64,000 bases of DNA from Saprospiraceae bacterium. GTDB lineage: Bacteria; Bacteroidota; Bacteroidia; Chitinophagales; Saprospiraceae. The stretch's first letter is position 1, and the number at the start of each line of letters is the position of its first letter. The DNA lies in the NCBI GenBank assembly GCA_020629035.1, contig JAHDEC010000015.1:1-64000 (forward strand), written 5' to 3'. Positions 25,612 to 33,949 of this stretch are shown piece by piece. A program made the translations under genes and the position numbers. The notes under the pieces were generated by a model. That model was given only the letters and a program-made list of their open reading frames with translations. It did no database searches and was not told where the DNA came from.

Positions 25612-28145
25612 GATATAAGGCTTATTTGTCCAGTTCCGCCATCCATTCGCACTACATCGCCGGTCTTTAATTTATGAGTAATATGGTTAATAGATACAAT
25701 ACATGGGATACCTAATTCTCGTGCTACGATGGCTGAATGACTTAGCAAAGATCCTCGCTCTACCAATATTCCAGAAGCCGTAGGGAAGAGCGAAACCCAT
25801 CCTGGATCAGTCGAACTGGTAACCATAATTCTGCCACCTAAATCATCAATTTCATCTGGAGAATGAATCACAACTACCTCTTTTTCGACAATGCCTGGAC
25901 AGCATGCAATGCCAGATAAATCACCTGCTTCGATGTCTATTCCTTCGTTTACTTTAGCAGCTAGCACTTCTTCGATGTTTCCGTAAGTGCTGATTCTTTC
26001 TGGCAATGTTTCGGCTTCATAGGCTGTATACTCTTCCTTCCGCTGGTTCGCTATGGTTTGTACTTCTTTGCTGTTATCATCCACGTATTCGAAAATCTCT
26101 TCCTTCGTTAGATAGAAAATATCTCTGTCATGGCTCAGTGCACCATCTTTGGCTAAGTGTTTTCCCAATGCTGAAAAAATTTCTCTAACTATGCCGAATC
26201 CTCGTGTCCGCTCGAAGCGTAAATTTTCTCTATTGCTCACCAGATCCCTAGCTTGGCGCATAAAGAAGTTTACTTTTGTCTTCTTCCACCATGAGCCCTT
26301 GAGCAGTTGGTCCAATGTTGTTTCTGCGCTTGTTCGCAAGTCATTTTCTTCACTTCTTTCTAAAGCATCAAATGCGTTTGGATGCTGAATATAGGATTGT
26401 AAAATGCTAATAAATTTGGCTGGATCTTGGTTGTAAGAAATGGTTTCTAGCTTTAGTTCGGCTAGACAACGTTCTCCATATTTGTATAGATAAGCTTCGA
26501 TTTGTTTGAAGATTTCCGGATGAGCGCCTTCCTTCAGTTGGTCCCAAATTTGCTGTGGTGCTTGGTCAAAAAAGCTGCGAAGATTGGGATTGTCATATAT
26601 GTTTTTGGCTATGCCCAAGCTTTGTTTCATAGGTTCGATAGATACGATATCCTGACTTCCTATGAGCAATTGATTGGTCAGTTGATCGGCTTGCTCTGGA
26701 GCTAATGCTTCGATTTGTTTCTTAAAAACTCCAAAGAATATCATCGCAAAGAAATCATTGACTAAAGGAGCTTTCCACTCCTGCGTCAGCAGTCGTTCGA
26801 AATCGAAATACAATTGCTTTAGTTCCTTTTTTGATTTAGCTTCAAAATCCATGGCTTTATGCTCAGCGATGGTTTTTTCTAATAATGCTAAGAACTGAAT
26901 GCGTTGCTTTTTCAGTCCAAAAAAGGACTTAATCATGCGCCATACACTCACGATCAGACGATATCTAGCCTTGCCTTTGCTAGATACATAACGATCTTCC
27001 AGCGTGAAGCTTTCTTTAACACCCATCATCGTTTCCATAAATGAAGCATTGATGGTATAGCCTGGCAGCATGGCTAAAGCTTGGTACCAACTTTTTAAGT
27101 TGTAGTAAACACGACCCCTCAAATGACCCAGCATCTGCTCATAGACGTGGATATTATTTTTCATAAGTTGTGGATCTACACCCATTAATTCAGCAAATTG
27201 GATGTAAACTTTTTCGTACATCTCTAGTATAAAAGAGAAGGTTAGGGGAGAACTCACCCCTGGATACGATTCTATAATATTGCTGTTATCCCAGACTATT
27301 TTTTTATGTAGGTCAATGTTGAGATTCGTTATAGGTCGAGATTGAAGGATAAATAATTCCTCATTTTTAAAGGCAAATTCAATATCCTGAGGAACACCAT
27401 AGTGTTGTTGAATAGCCTTTATTTGTTCAGACAAAAGCATGATTTGATCATCCCCTAAACAAGAAAAATCTCGTTTTACTTCGTGTACCTTTGCTTTATA
27501 CACTCCACCATTTACTGGGTCTTCAGCATACTGATGTGATTTATGACTTATTTCTTTTTTAATGCCGTCCTTGCTTACATAATAATTATCAGCGTCAAGC
27601 TCACCAGACACAAGACCTTCGCCTAATCCCCAAACAGCTGAGATTAATTGCTCCTCTGGATCTTTAGTGACTGGGTTTGCAGAGAAGGCCACACCAGAGA
27701 TTTCGGCTTCGACCATCGCTTGAATGACGATGGCAAAGGATGCTTCCTCTGCTATACCATTCATAGCTCGGTATTTTTTAACCTGATCAGAATAAGCAGA
27801 TGCCCATACTTCTTTGATCGCTGGGATCAAGTGCATTTCCCGAACAAATAATCTAGTTTTAAATTGTCCAGCAAAGGAATTATCGGAGCCGTCTTCATCT
27901 GCGCCAGACGATCTGACGGCAAAGTATTTCGGTAATTTTTTAAAACCTTGCAGAAAACCTGCTATCTCTTTTACAGAAAACATCACATCCATAATGTTCT
28001 CTTCGTTGAGTGCTTTGTTTTTGTCCAATTTTGCGCTCAGGTATTCGCCCGAAATCACCACAAAATCAGGTACATTAAAACCTTGCTCCCTAAGGATTTG
28101 TAGGTTCTTTGCTTTACCTCCCAATATATTTTTTACAGCATTCAT
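25608..28145 (-). CDS. PEP-synthase/rifampin-phosphotransferase-like enzyme
   Basis: The protein has 845 residues. The N-terminal PPDK-type ATP-grasp domain starts LGGKAKNLQILREQGFNVPDF and has FAVRSSGADEDG near 95 and SFAGQFKT. A long, poorly conserved middle domain (about 300-730) follows. The C-terminal swivelling phospho-His domain contains LLSHSAIVAREL with the catalytic His at about 803. The PEP/pyruvate-binding TIM barrel of true PEP synthase is missing, as in rifampin phosphotransferase, which moves the beta-phosphate of ATP to a small molecule. So an alcohol, perhaps a prenyl or lipid intermediate, is the likely phosphate acceptor. It starts directly after the UbiA stop. Confidence 0.82.
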   Translation of the reverse strand: MNAVKNILGGKAKNLQILREQGFNVPDFVVISGEYLSAKLDKNKALNEENIMDVMFSVKEIAGFLQGFKKLPKYFAVRSSGADEDGSDNSFAGQFKTRLFVREMHLIPAIKEVWASAYSDQVKKYRAMNGIAEEASFAIVIQAMVEAEISGVAFSANPVTKDPEEQLISAVWGLGEGLVSGELDADNYYVSKDGIKKEISHKSHQYAEDPVNGGVYKAKVHEVKRDFSCLGDDQIMLLSEQIKAIQQHYGVPQDIEFAFKNEELFILQSRPITNLNIDLHKKIVWDNSNIIESYPGVSSPLTFSFILEMYEKVYIQFAELMGVDPQLMKNNIHVYEQMLGHLRGRVYYNLKSWYQALAMLPGYTINASFMETMMGVKESFTLEDRYVSSKGKARYRLIVSVWRMIKSFFGLKKQRIQFLALLEKTIAEHKAMDFEAKSKKELKQLYFDFERLLTQEWKAPLVNDFFAMIFFGVFKKQIEALAPEQADQLTNQLLIGSQDIVSIEPMKQSLGIAKNIYDNPNLRSFFDQAPQQIWDQLKEGAHPEIFKQIEAYLYKYGERCLAELKLETISYNQDPAKFISILQSYIQHPNAFDALERSEENDLRTSAETTLDQLLKGSWWKKTKVNFFMRQARDLVSNRENLRFERTRGFGIVREIFSALGKHLAKDGALSHDRDIFYLTKEEIFEYVDDNSKEVQTIANQRKEEYTAYEAETLPERISTYGNIEEVLAAKVNEGIDIEAGDLSGIACCPGIVEKEVVVIHSPDEIDDLGGRIMVTSSTDPGWVSLFPTASGILVERGSLLSHSAIVARELGIPCIVSINHITHKLKTGDVVRMDGGTGQISLIS

Positions 28146-29075
28146 TTATATAAAATATTGGATTAAGCCTGGTAGACCACCGATAGTGGCGTACATTAAT
28201 AAGGTCCAAATACCTGCCGTTATTTCTATATGTTTTGCCTTTTTAGTTTGCATGTCATTGAGAAATCTAAAGGCAACAAAGGTGGATAGTAAAAACATTA
28301 CACCTAAGAGCATATAAGATAGTACGGGTAAGCAAGCAAAGTAAATCGCAAAGGCAGCAATACAAAAGGTCGTGCTTAATAAAGCTAGCCATAAGTACGT
28401 GCTTTTCTTAGCACCTAGTAAGCTAGAATAGGTTTGCACCCCTTCCGCTTCATCCTCAGGTGTCCTGATTTTCCTGCCTACCTCAAGTACTAAGCCATTG
28501 AAAAAAGAAACTAGGAAAAAGAGGATTAAACCTATGTGCATTCTTTCTCCTTCAAGTCTCCAGTCTAAGCCGCTGATATACAAATCCACAAAGGGAATAA
28601 TCAGCATATGGGAAGCAGCATAAAGGATTAAGCGATCGCGCATAAACGCTTTAGCAAAGAACTCTTTAGTCATTAGAAACAACCAGATAATAACGCCAAA
28701 ATAAAGAGGCAACATAACCGGCTGAAAAAAGGCAATTAGTCCAAACTGAATAATGAAAACTATGATTCCTAAAACTTTTAATTCACTCAGTGCAATCAAA
28801 CCACGAGGTACCGGTAAATGACTTCGATATTTTGCATCATCTTCTTGGTCCTTAAATTCATCTAAAATCCGCAGCAACAAAAACAAACTAAAACTGGTAA
28901 AGCAGCCAATTAAGAAATGCTTCCAGGATATAAAGCCTTCCTCACCACGACAAATTCTAGAGTAAGCAATAGCCGAAAAGGTAAAAATGATGATCAAGGG
29001 TCCATGTCCAAATATGGGAAACCGTTCTTTCTGGTAAATCCAAAGACGCCTAGCTAATGATAGTTGGTTCTCCAT
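28146..29075 (-). CDS. UbiA-superfamily prenyltransferase
   Basis: The protein has 309 residues and about eight to nine hydrophobic helices. The two Asp-rich motifs needed to bind prenyl diphosphate are present: LRILDEFKDQEDD near residue 70, and a variant second motif EVGRKIRTPEDE near 205 followed by TYSSLLG. The enzyme joins an isoprenoid diphosphate to an acceptor. The second motif (GRKIRTPEDEAEGV) differs from quinone-type UbiA/MenA enzymes and suggests a separate clade, not menaquinone synthesis. Its ATG overlaps the HMG-CoA reductase stop by one base (TAATG), so the two are coupled. Confidence 0.85.
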   Translation of the reverse strand: MENQLSLARRLWIYQKERFPIFGHGPLIIIFTFSAIAYSRICRGEEGFISWKHFLIGCFTSFSLFLLLRILDEFKDQEDDAKYRSHLPVPRGLIALSELKVLGIIVFIIQFGLIAFFQPVMLPLYFGVIIWLFLMTKEFFAKAFMRDRLILYAASHMLIIPFVDLYISGLDWRLEGERMHIGLILFFLVSFFNGLVLEVGRKIRTPEDEAEGVQTYSSLLGAKKSTYLWLALLSTTFCIAAFAIYFACLPVLSYMLLGVMFLLSTFVAFRFLNDMQTKKAKHIEITAGIWTLLMYATIGGLPGLIQYFI

Positions 29076-30295
29076 TATTTACGTCCAAGTTTTTCGTGAG
29101 CAGAAACAAAATGGTCACAAGATATGGCGGCTGCTATCGATAACTCACCAGCGAGGGCAATCGCACACGCAATCTCTGCAAACTTTTTAGCTTTACCTGA
29201 ACCTGCGCAGTCCATGATTTGAAGACATTCTTTTTGAGTGGGTAGCGATGTTCCACCACCAACTGTTCCTACGATTAAATTAGGGAGTGTGAGTGCAGCG
29301 TACAAACCACCAGAAGGTGTAGATTCTAGTCGCGAAACGCCTATACTTGCCTCTGAAATACAAGCCACATCCTGACCACATGCAATAAACAAAGCTGTCA
29401 ATCCATTAGCGATATGACCTTGCGCACCGATACTTCCTAATTGTACCTGGGAAACGGTCGAGGTCTTCCAATAATCCTCAATTTTTAGGGCATCGGCTTT
29501 AAGCACTTGTTGGACTATGTCCTTGCTCAGTTCTACTTCACAAACTACTTTTTTTCCTCGTACGTGTTGGAAGGATTTATAGTTGGCTTTTTTGTCACCT
29601 GAGAAGTTACTTTCTATATACCATTTAGTGGGTTTTACGGGAGCGTTATGAAGTATGTACTGACATATGTCATAGCTACAAAAGGTAACCATGTTTTGTC
29701 CGGCAGCGTCTCCTGTTAGGAACTCTAGTACTACGTTTAAGTTATTACCTTCTATGAAGGTCATGACTTGCTTAAATTTTGCGTGATTGCTTCGTTCTTG
29801 GGTGATTGCATGAAAGATATGTGTTTGTTGCTTGAGCCAAGTCGCAAACGTGTGGAGATCATGGAGATTATTAAATTTAAAAATGGGACTGCGCTGAACT
29901 CCTTCATCAATGCAGAAAGTCGTTATACCTCCGGCCATTGAAGCAGCTTTACAACCACGATTATAACTGGCTACAAGAGCACCTTCAGTGGTTGCTAAAG
30001 GAATATAAAAATCTCCTTGAGCGAATTGTCCATTAACCGTTAATGGTCCAGCAATTCCGATAGGTATCTGAGCAAAGCCAATAAAGTTTTCTATGTTGCT
30101 TCTCACCGCTTTTGCCGAAATGGCATCTGCTTGACCTGCTAGGTGGGCTATTGGTTGCTGGATTTCTTCTTGAAGATATTTGATTCTAGCAGCTTTACCT
30201 TCATCAGAATACTGATCCTTAGTTGGTAAATGTTTTTTGTTTGAAAGTTTATCCATGGGGACGGTAGCTTGATTTATTGATTTTGCCTGTTGCAT
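29075..30295 (-). CDS. HMG-CoA reductase, class I type, divergent
   Basis: The protein has 406 residues. Family blocks are visible: ENFIGFAQIPIGIAGPL near 69-85, TEGALVAS with catalytic Glu104, the DKK segment near 234-236, GQD with Asp309 and a C-terminal His400 (SAHEKLG). The block normally GDAMGMNM is GDAAGQNM here. All four catalytic residues are therefore kept although surrounding blocks drift. The enzyme makes mevalonate from HMG-CoA, the committed step to isoprenoids. It is the first gene of the operon, which suggests that precursor supply is tied to the dedicated product. Whether the organism has another copy cannot be seen. Confidence 0.88.
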   Translation of the reverse strand: MQQAKSINQATVPMDKLSNKKHLPTKDQYSDEGKAARIKYLQEEIQQPIAHLAGQADAISAKAVRSNIENFIGFAQIPIGIAGPLTVNGQFAQGDFYIPLATTEGALVASYNRGCKAASMAGGITTFCIDEGVQRSPIFKFNNLHDLHTFATWLKQQTHIFHAITQERSNHAKFKQVMTFIEGNNLNVVLEFLTGDAAGQNMVTFCSYDICQYILHNAPVKPTKWYIESNFSGDKKANYKSFQHVRGKKVVCEVELSKDIVQQVLKADALKIEDYWKTSTVSQVQLGSIGAQGHIANGLTALFIACGQDVACISEASIGVSRLESTPSGGLYAALTLPNLIVGTVGGGTSLPTQKECLQIMDCAGSGKAKKFAEIACAIALAGELSIAAAISCDHFVSAHEKLGRK

Positions 30296-30327
30296 AAAAA
30301 TATCTTTTTAGTTTGACAATCCTAATA

Positions 30328-30335
30328 CAAAGCTA
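30328..30335 (-). promoter_or_regulatory. Candidate -7 element of the biosynthetic operon promoter
   Basis: On the minus strand TAGCTTTG fits the TAnnTTTG consensus and would start transcription about 25 bases before the HMG-CoA reductase ATG. A clean TTTG -33 element at the usual spacing is not seen. The intergenic stretch 30296-30471 also serves the divergent hydrolase gene. Confidence 0.4.
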
Positions 30336-30471
30336 GGCTAGCGGTCCACAAAATCCGTCAACTTGTTGTGAATACTGGACGTATTAGTTTACGATTTGTA
30401 AAATGTTTAAAAATAGCTTGTTAAAATGACTGGTTTATTAATCAAAGAATAGACCTTTACGTTAATAGCTT

Positions 30472-31257
30472 ATGCTCTACCACAAAACATATGTTCATGC
30501 GACATCTAAAGAATGGGTCACCTTCATTCACGGAGCAGGTGGTAGTTCGTCGATTTGGTACAAACAGCTTAGAGAATTTCAAGAATCGTTTAACGTATTA
30601 ATGATTGATTTAAGAGGTCATGGAAATAGTAAAACATCGACCTTAAAAAATCTATCAAAGTATACCTTCCGATCAGTCACTAAGGATGTAGAGGAGGTTA
30701 TTGACTATTTAAAAATTTCTTCTTCCCATTTTGTGGGTATTAGTTTAGGAACGATTATCATTCGTGAGTTAGCGGAAATGAGACCTAAGATGTTTTCTTC
30801 TATGATTATGGCAGGAGCGATATTGAAAATCAATTTCAGATCTCAAATCCTAATGAAGACGGGTTTTATCCTGCGATCGATAGTGCCATATATATTATTG
30901 TATCAGATCTTGGCATTTATAATCATGCCTAGAAAAAACCATAAAGAATCTAGAAACTTATTTAAAAGAGAAGCCCAAAAACTTTATCAAAAAGAGTTTA
31001 TCAGATGGTTTGGTTTAACGACAACGGTTAATCCACTATTACGTTTAATGCGTTCGAAAGACCCTAAAATACCGACCTTATATGTTATGGGCGAACAGGA
31101 TTATATGTTTCTCCCTCCGGTAAGGATGACCGTCGATAAACATGATTCTGCTTCATTAGAGGTCATCGAAGATTGTGGTCATGTTGTGAATGTCGAGCAG
31201 CCAAAAGTTTTTAATGATATTGTTATTGAGTGGGTACATGCTCAAAGCAAAGTTTAA
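30472..31257 (+). CDS. Alpha/beta hydrolase
   Basis: The protein has 261 residues. The oxyanion-loop start FIHGAGGSSSIW, DLRGHGNS, the nucleophile elbow GISLG near residue 92, an Asp in MGEQDYMF near 210 and the catalytic His in CGHVVNVEQP near 240 make a complete triad. No signal peptide is seen, so it is cytoplasmic. The substrate is unknown. It is transcribed divergently from the biosynthetic operon and could act on a product or intermediate, but it may be unrelated. Confidence 0.88.
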   Translation: MLYHKTYVHATSKEWVTFIHGAGGSSSIWYKQLREFQESFNVLMIDLRGHGNSKTSTLKNLSKYTFRSVTKDVEEVIDYLKISSSHFVGISLGTIIIRELAEMRPKMFSSMIMAGAILKINFRSQILMKTGFILRSIVPYILLYQILAFIIMPRKNHKESRNLFKREAQKLYQKEFIRWFGLTTTVNPLLRLMRSKDPKIPTLYVMGEQDYMFLPPVRMTVDKHDSASLEVIEDCGHVVNVEQPKVFNDIVIEWVHAQSKV

Positions 31258-31260
31258 AGC

Positions 31261-31665
31261 TTATTCCTTAGGTTTAATAGGTGTGCAAATTTCTATGATA
31301 AAACCATTTATATCTCGTACATAACCAACCTGTTGGCCCCATGGCTTGGTAACCGCCTCTTCTAGTAGACTTGCTCCATTTTTTATGGCATTTTCCATCA
31401 GATTTTCGACTTCCGAAGTAGTAAATGCAAGTTCGATTCCAAACGGTTTTTTATCCAAGTCGCTCTTTATAAAACCTTCCTTGAAGTTTGCATTCCCTAG
31501 TTCAATACTTGCAAAAGCAATGCTTGTAGGACCTGAAATGATTTCGCCATAATCATTTTCTGGAGTTATAAATTTTTGCTCGAACCCAAAGGCCTTTTCG
31601 TAGAATTTGATGGTTTTAGCAACATCTTTTACATAGAGTATGGTGTAAGCGTATTGGATTTTCAT
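31261..31665 (-). CDS. VOC (glyoxalase/bleomycin-resistance fold) family protein
   Basis: The protein has 134 residues with two beta-alpha-beta-beta-beta halves: AYTILYVKDVAKTIKFYEKAFGF at the start and VGYVRDINGFIIEICTP at the end. The Glu of EICTP is a usual metal ligand. These proteins bind metals and small electrophiles; no specific reaction can be assigned. The gene ends 3 bp from the convergent hydrolase stop. Confidence 0.85.
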   Translation of the reverse strand: MKIQYAYTILYVKDVAKTIKFYEKAFGFEQKFITPENDYGEIISGPTSIAFASIELGNANFKEGFIKSDLDKKPFGIELAFTTSEVENLMENAIKNGASLLEEAVTKPWGQQVGYVRDINGFIIEICTPIKPKE

Positions 31666-31806
31666 GGCCTTAGTTTTAGCTGTTCTTGCTAATTAAATAT
31701 AGCTTAATTATCATCATCCATCGCTTTTTTGCCTGTTACATTTATTATTTTAGATGCTTAAGTCATTAAAGTAAAATCTATTTTTTAATCCTTAATCATA
31801 GAACAG

Positions 31807-32322
31807 ATGATACGATTTATTTTGACACTAGTATTGATGTTTAGCCTCCACTTGACTTGTTTTTCGCAGGAGCAATTGCCAGCGATGAATGACTTGTCTA
31901 CCTTAGTTTCTGAGTTTGAAGCATCCATCGAAACAAAAGATAGTAGCCGATTTAAAAAACTATTCTTTGACGATCAAGTAAAATTTGTAGGCATCATGTC
32001 CTCAGCAACAGAAATGTCCATCAAAAAAGATTTTCCGGAATTTGAAGGAGTAGCGGTCTCTACTTGCAGCCAGTTTATTGCAGATATTTGTACATCAGAA
32101 AAACCTCAAAAAGAGCATTTTTATAAGATTAATATTGAAACAGATAAGTCCATAGGTTCGGTAAGTTTTGACTACAGTTTTATCTCAGGTACAAAGATGA
32201 TTCAGTGGGGGCACGAGCATTGGAATGTGGTTAAGATTGGGGGCGAGTGGTTAATAACGGATGTCATTTATTCGATTCATGTTCCAGATGTAGAGGAATT
32301 TCCTCATGACGAAGGAAAGTAA
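31807..32322 (+). CDS. Secreted SnoaL/DUF4440-like protein
   Basis: The protein has 171 residues. A signal peptide (MFSLHLTCFSQ) is followed by an NTF2-like cone fold: LSTLVSEFEASIETKDSSRFKKLFFDD is the first helix and strand, and HEHWNVVKIGGEWLITDVIYSIH is the final sheet. Such periplasmic NTF2-like domains bind small molecules or act as accessory proteins; function is unknown. It is 13 bp upstream of the cysteine-rich gene. Confidence 0.75.
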   Translation: MIRFILTLVLMFSLHLTCFSQEQLPAMNDLSTLVSEFEASIETKDSSRFKKLFFDDQVKFVGIMSSATEMSIKKDFPEFEGVAVSTCSQFIADICTSEKPQKEHFYKINIETDKSIGSVSFDYSFISGTKMIQWGHEHWNVVKIGGEWLITDVIYSIHVPDVEEFPHDEGK

Positions 32323-32334
32323 TATTTTTGCCTA

Positions 32335-32685
32335 ATGTCCTCCTCAAATCTATGTCCATCATGTGGCAATCCAAATAACTGCCAAAGCCATTCATCTGCT
32401 TGCTGGTGTTTTAGTCTTCCTCCTTTGCTAAGTCCAGCCTTAAAAGAAAGTTGTTATTGTAAGTCTTGCTTAATTAAAGCATTACGCACAGCAGCAGATG
32501 GTTATGTAGATGGAGTGAAATCAGGAGCTAGAAAGAATGAAGCAAACAAGTATTATGTAGAAGGTCAGCAAGCAGTGGAAGGTTTAGACTATGACCTTGA
32601 AAATGAGATGTTAGTTTTTAGCGCATGGTATTTACTCAAGCGAGCTTATTGTTGTGAGAACCAATGCCGTAATTGCCCATATTAG
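32335..32685 (+). CDS. Cysteine-rich protein: CWC domain fused to DUF5522
   Basis: The protein has 116 residues and 15 Cys. The N-terminal half is a cysteine-rich CWC domain (LCPSCGNPNNCQ, then ACWCFSLP and YCKSCLIKAL). The C-terminal part is a DUF5522 segment (MLVFSAWYLLKRAYCCENQCRNCPY, with the typical HLKRGYCCxxxCRxCPY shape). The Cys clusters probably bind zinc or an iron-sulfur cluster. Both families have unknown function; here they are on one chain. The short gap to the upstream gene suggests co-transcription. Confidence 0.8.
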   Translation: MSSSNLCPSCGNPNNCQSHSSACWCFSLPPLLSPALKESCYCKSCLIKALRTAADGYVDGVKSGARKNEANKYYVEGQQAVEGLDYDLENEMLVFSAWYLLKRAYCCENQCRNCPY

Positions 32686-32752
32686 GCTGTTCGTCGAAGA
32701 AAAGCTGGAATGAAACAATCTGTTCTAGGCTTTTTGTATTTTTAAAACCATT

Positions 32753-33817
32753 ATGGATTCATCCAATTATATAGTAGAATTAACTCGAGAATTTCTATTC
32801 TTCTTTAGTGCTTTAGGAGCCTTTAATGGTTTTCTGATTGCTGGTTATTTCTTATTTTTTGCCAAGCCAAAGCATATATCCAATCTCTTTTTGGGTGGTT
32901 TTTTATTGGCTTTGAGCATTCGAATTGGTAAATCTGTTTTCTTTTATTTTATACCGGATTTGGCACTGCCTTATTTGCAGCTAGGATTAACTGGTTGTTT
33001 CTTTATTGGTCCGTTTTTATATTTCTATATGCGCTCCATGCATTTGGCTGCTGAGAAAAAGTATAGCTCTTGGAAGTATCATTTGATTGGACTTAGCTTG
33101 ATTTCTTTAGTATTTGCTTTTAAGTTCTCTTTTGAACATCATGTTGAATTATGGCAGAATTACGTCATTCGCGGCATATACTATACATGGCTTATATATA
33201 CCTTATTAGCTGCTTATGAATTAAAACCTACATTGAAACGAGTAATGCTTGATCGAGAAAAATGGCGTAGTGTTGATGTTTGGCTAGTGAGTTTATTTGT
33301 TGGTAATTTAGCAATTTGGGCGGCCTATTTTTTTGTGGGCTTTACCTCTTATATCCTAGGAGCCTTGCTCTTTACCTTCATGCTATATTTGCTTTTATTA
33401 CTCTTGTTCTTCTCTAAGAAAAAGAACAGCATACTTTACATGTCTAATCAGCGCTACAAAGACAAAAAACTTGATACGGGTACTGCTAATAGTCTAGAGG
33501 AACAATTAGTGAGACTGATGAATGAAGAGCGACTTTTTGAAAACCCAAATCTAAAAATGGGAGATGTGGCTAAACAACTCAATGTACAGGCACATACCTT
33601 ATCTCAATTATTAAATGATAATATGGGCAAATCCTTTAATCAGTATATTAACGAACATAGGATTTGTTATGCAAAAGAGCTACTGCATACTTCAGATCAC
33701 CTGACCTTAGAAGCAATTGGCTACGAATGTGGCTTCAATTCTAAGTCAACTTTTTACAGTACGTTTAAAAAAATGACTGGACTTACTCCATCTAAGTTTC
33801 AAGCTTCTGCCCGATAA
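32753..33817 (+). CDS. Membrane-bound AraC-family transcriptional regulator
   Basis: The protein has 354 residues. About seven transmembrane helices fill residues 10-220 (for example GAFNGFLIAGYFLFF and ALLFTFMLYLLLLLLFF). A cytoplasmic C-terminal AraC DNA-binding domain follows: MGDVAKQLNVQAHTLSQLLND and EAIGYECGFNSKSTFYSTFKK, with the usual TGLTPSKF end. It is a one-component sensor whose ligand is unknown. The next operon on the same strand (33950-36834) is a natural target; that is a guess from position. Confidence 0.88.
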   Translation: MDSSNYIVELTREFLFFFSALGAFNGFLIAGYFLFFAKPKHISNLFLGGFLLALSIRIGKSVFFYFIPDLALPYLQLGLTGCFFIGPFLYFYMRSMHLAAEKKYSSWKYHLIGLSLISLVFAFKFSFEHHVELWQNYVIRGIYYTWLIYTLLAAYELKPTLKRVMLDREKWRSVDVWLVSLFVGNLAIWAAYFFVGFTSYILGALLFTFMLYLLLLLLFFSKKKNSILYMSNQRYKDKKLDTGTANSLEEQLVRLMNEERLFENPNLKMGDVAKQLNVQAHTLSQLLNDNMGKSFNQYINEHRICYAKELLHTSDHLTLEAIGYECGFNSKSTFYSTFKKMTGLTPSKFQASAR

Positions 33818-33898
33818 AAATCAGGCCTCCAGCCGATTTGTCCAACTAAAAAAGTACAGAATTATAATTTCGGACTCCTAGATTATAGGAAAAAACAC

Positions 33899-33925
33899 TT
33901 TGACCACAGCACTGATCTACATTTG
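33899..33925 (+). promoter_or_regulatory. Candidate promoter of the hydrolase/DJ-1 operon
   Basis: TTTG (33899-33902), 15 bases, then TACATTTG (33918-33925) match the Bacteroidota elements, but the spacer is shorter than usual. The -7 element is 24 bases before the GTG start at 33950. Confidence 0.4.
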
Positions 33926-33949
33926 ATATCGAATCAAAAAATGTAAATC

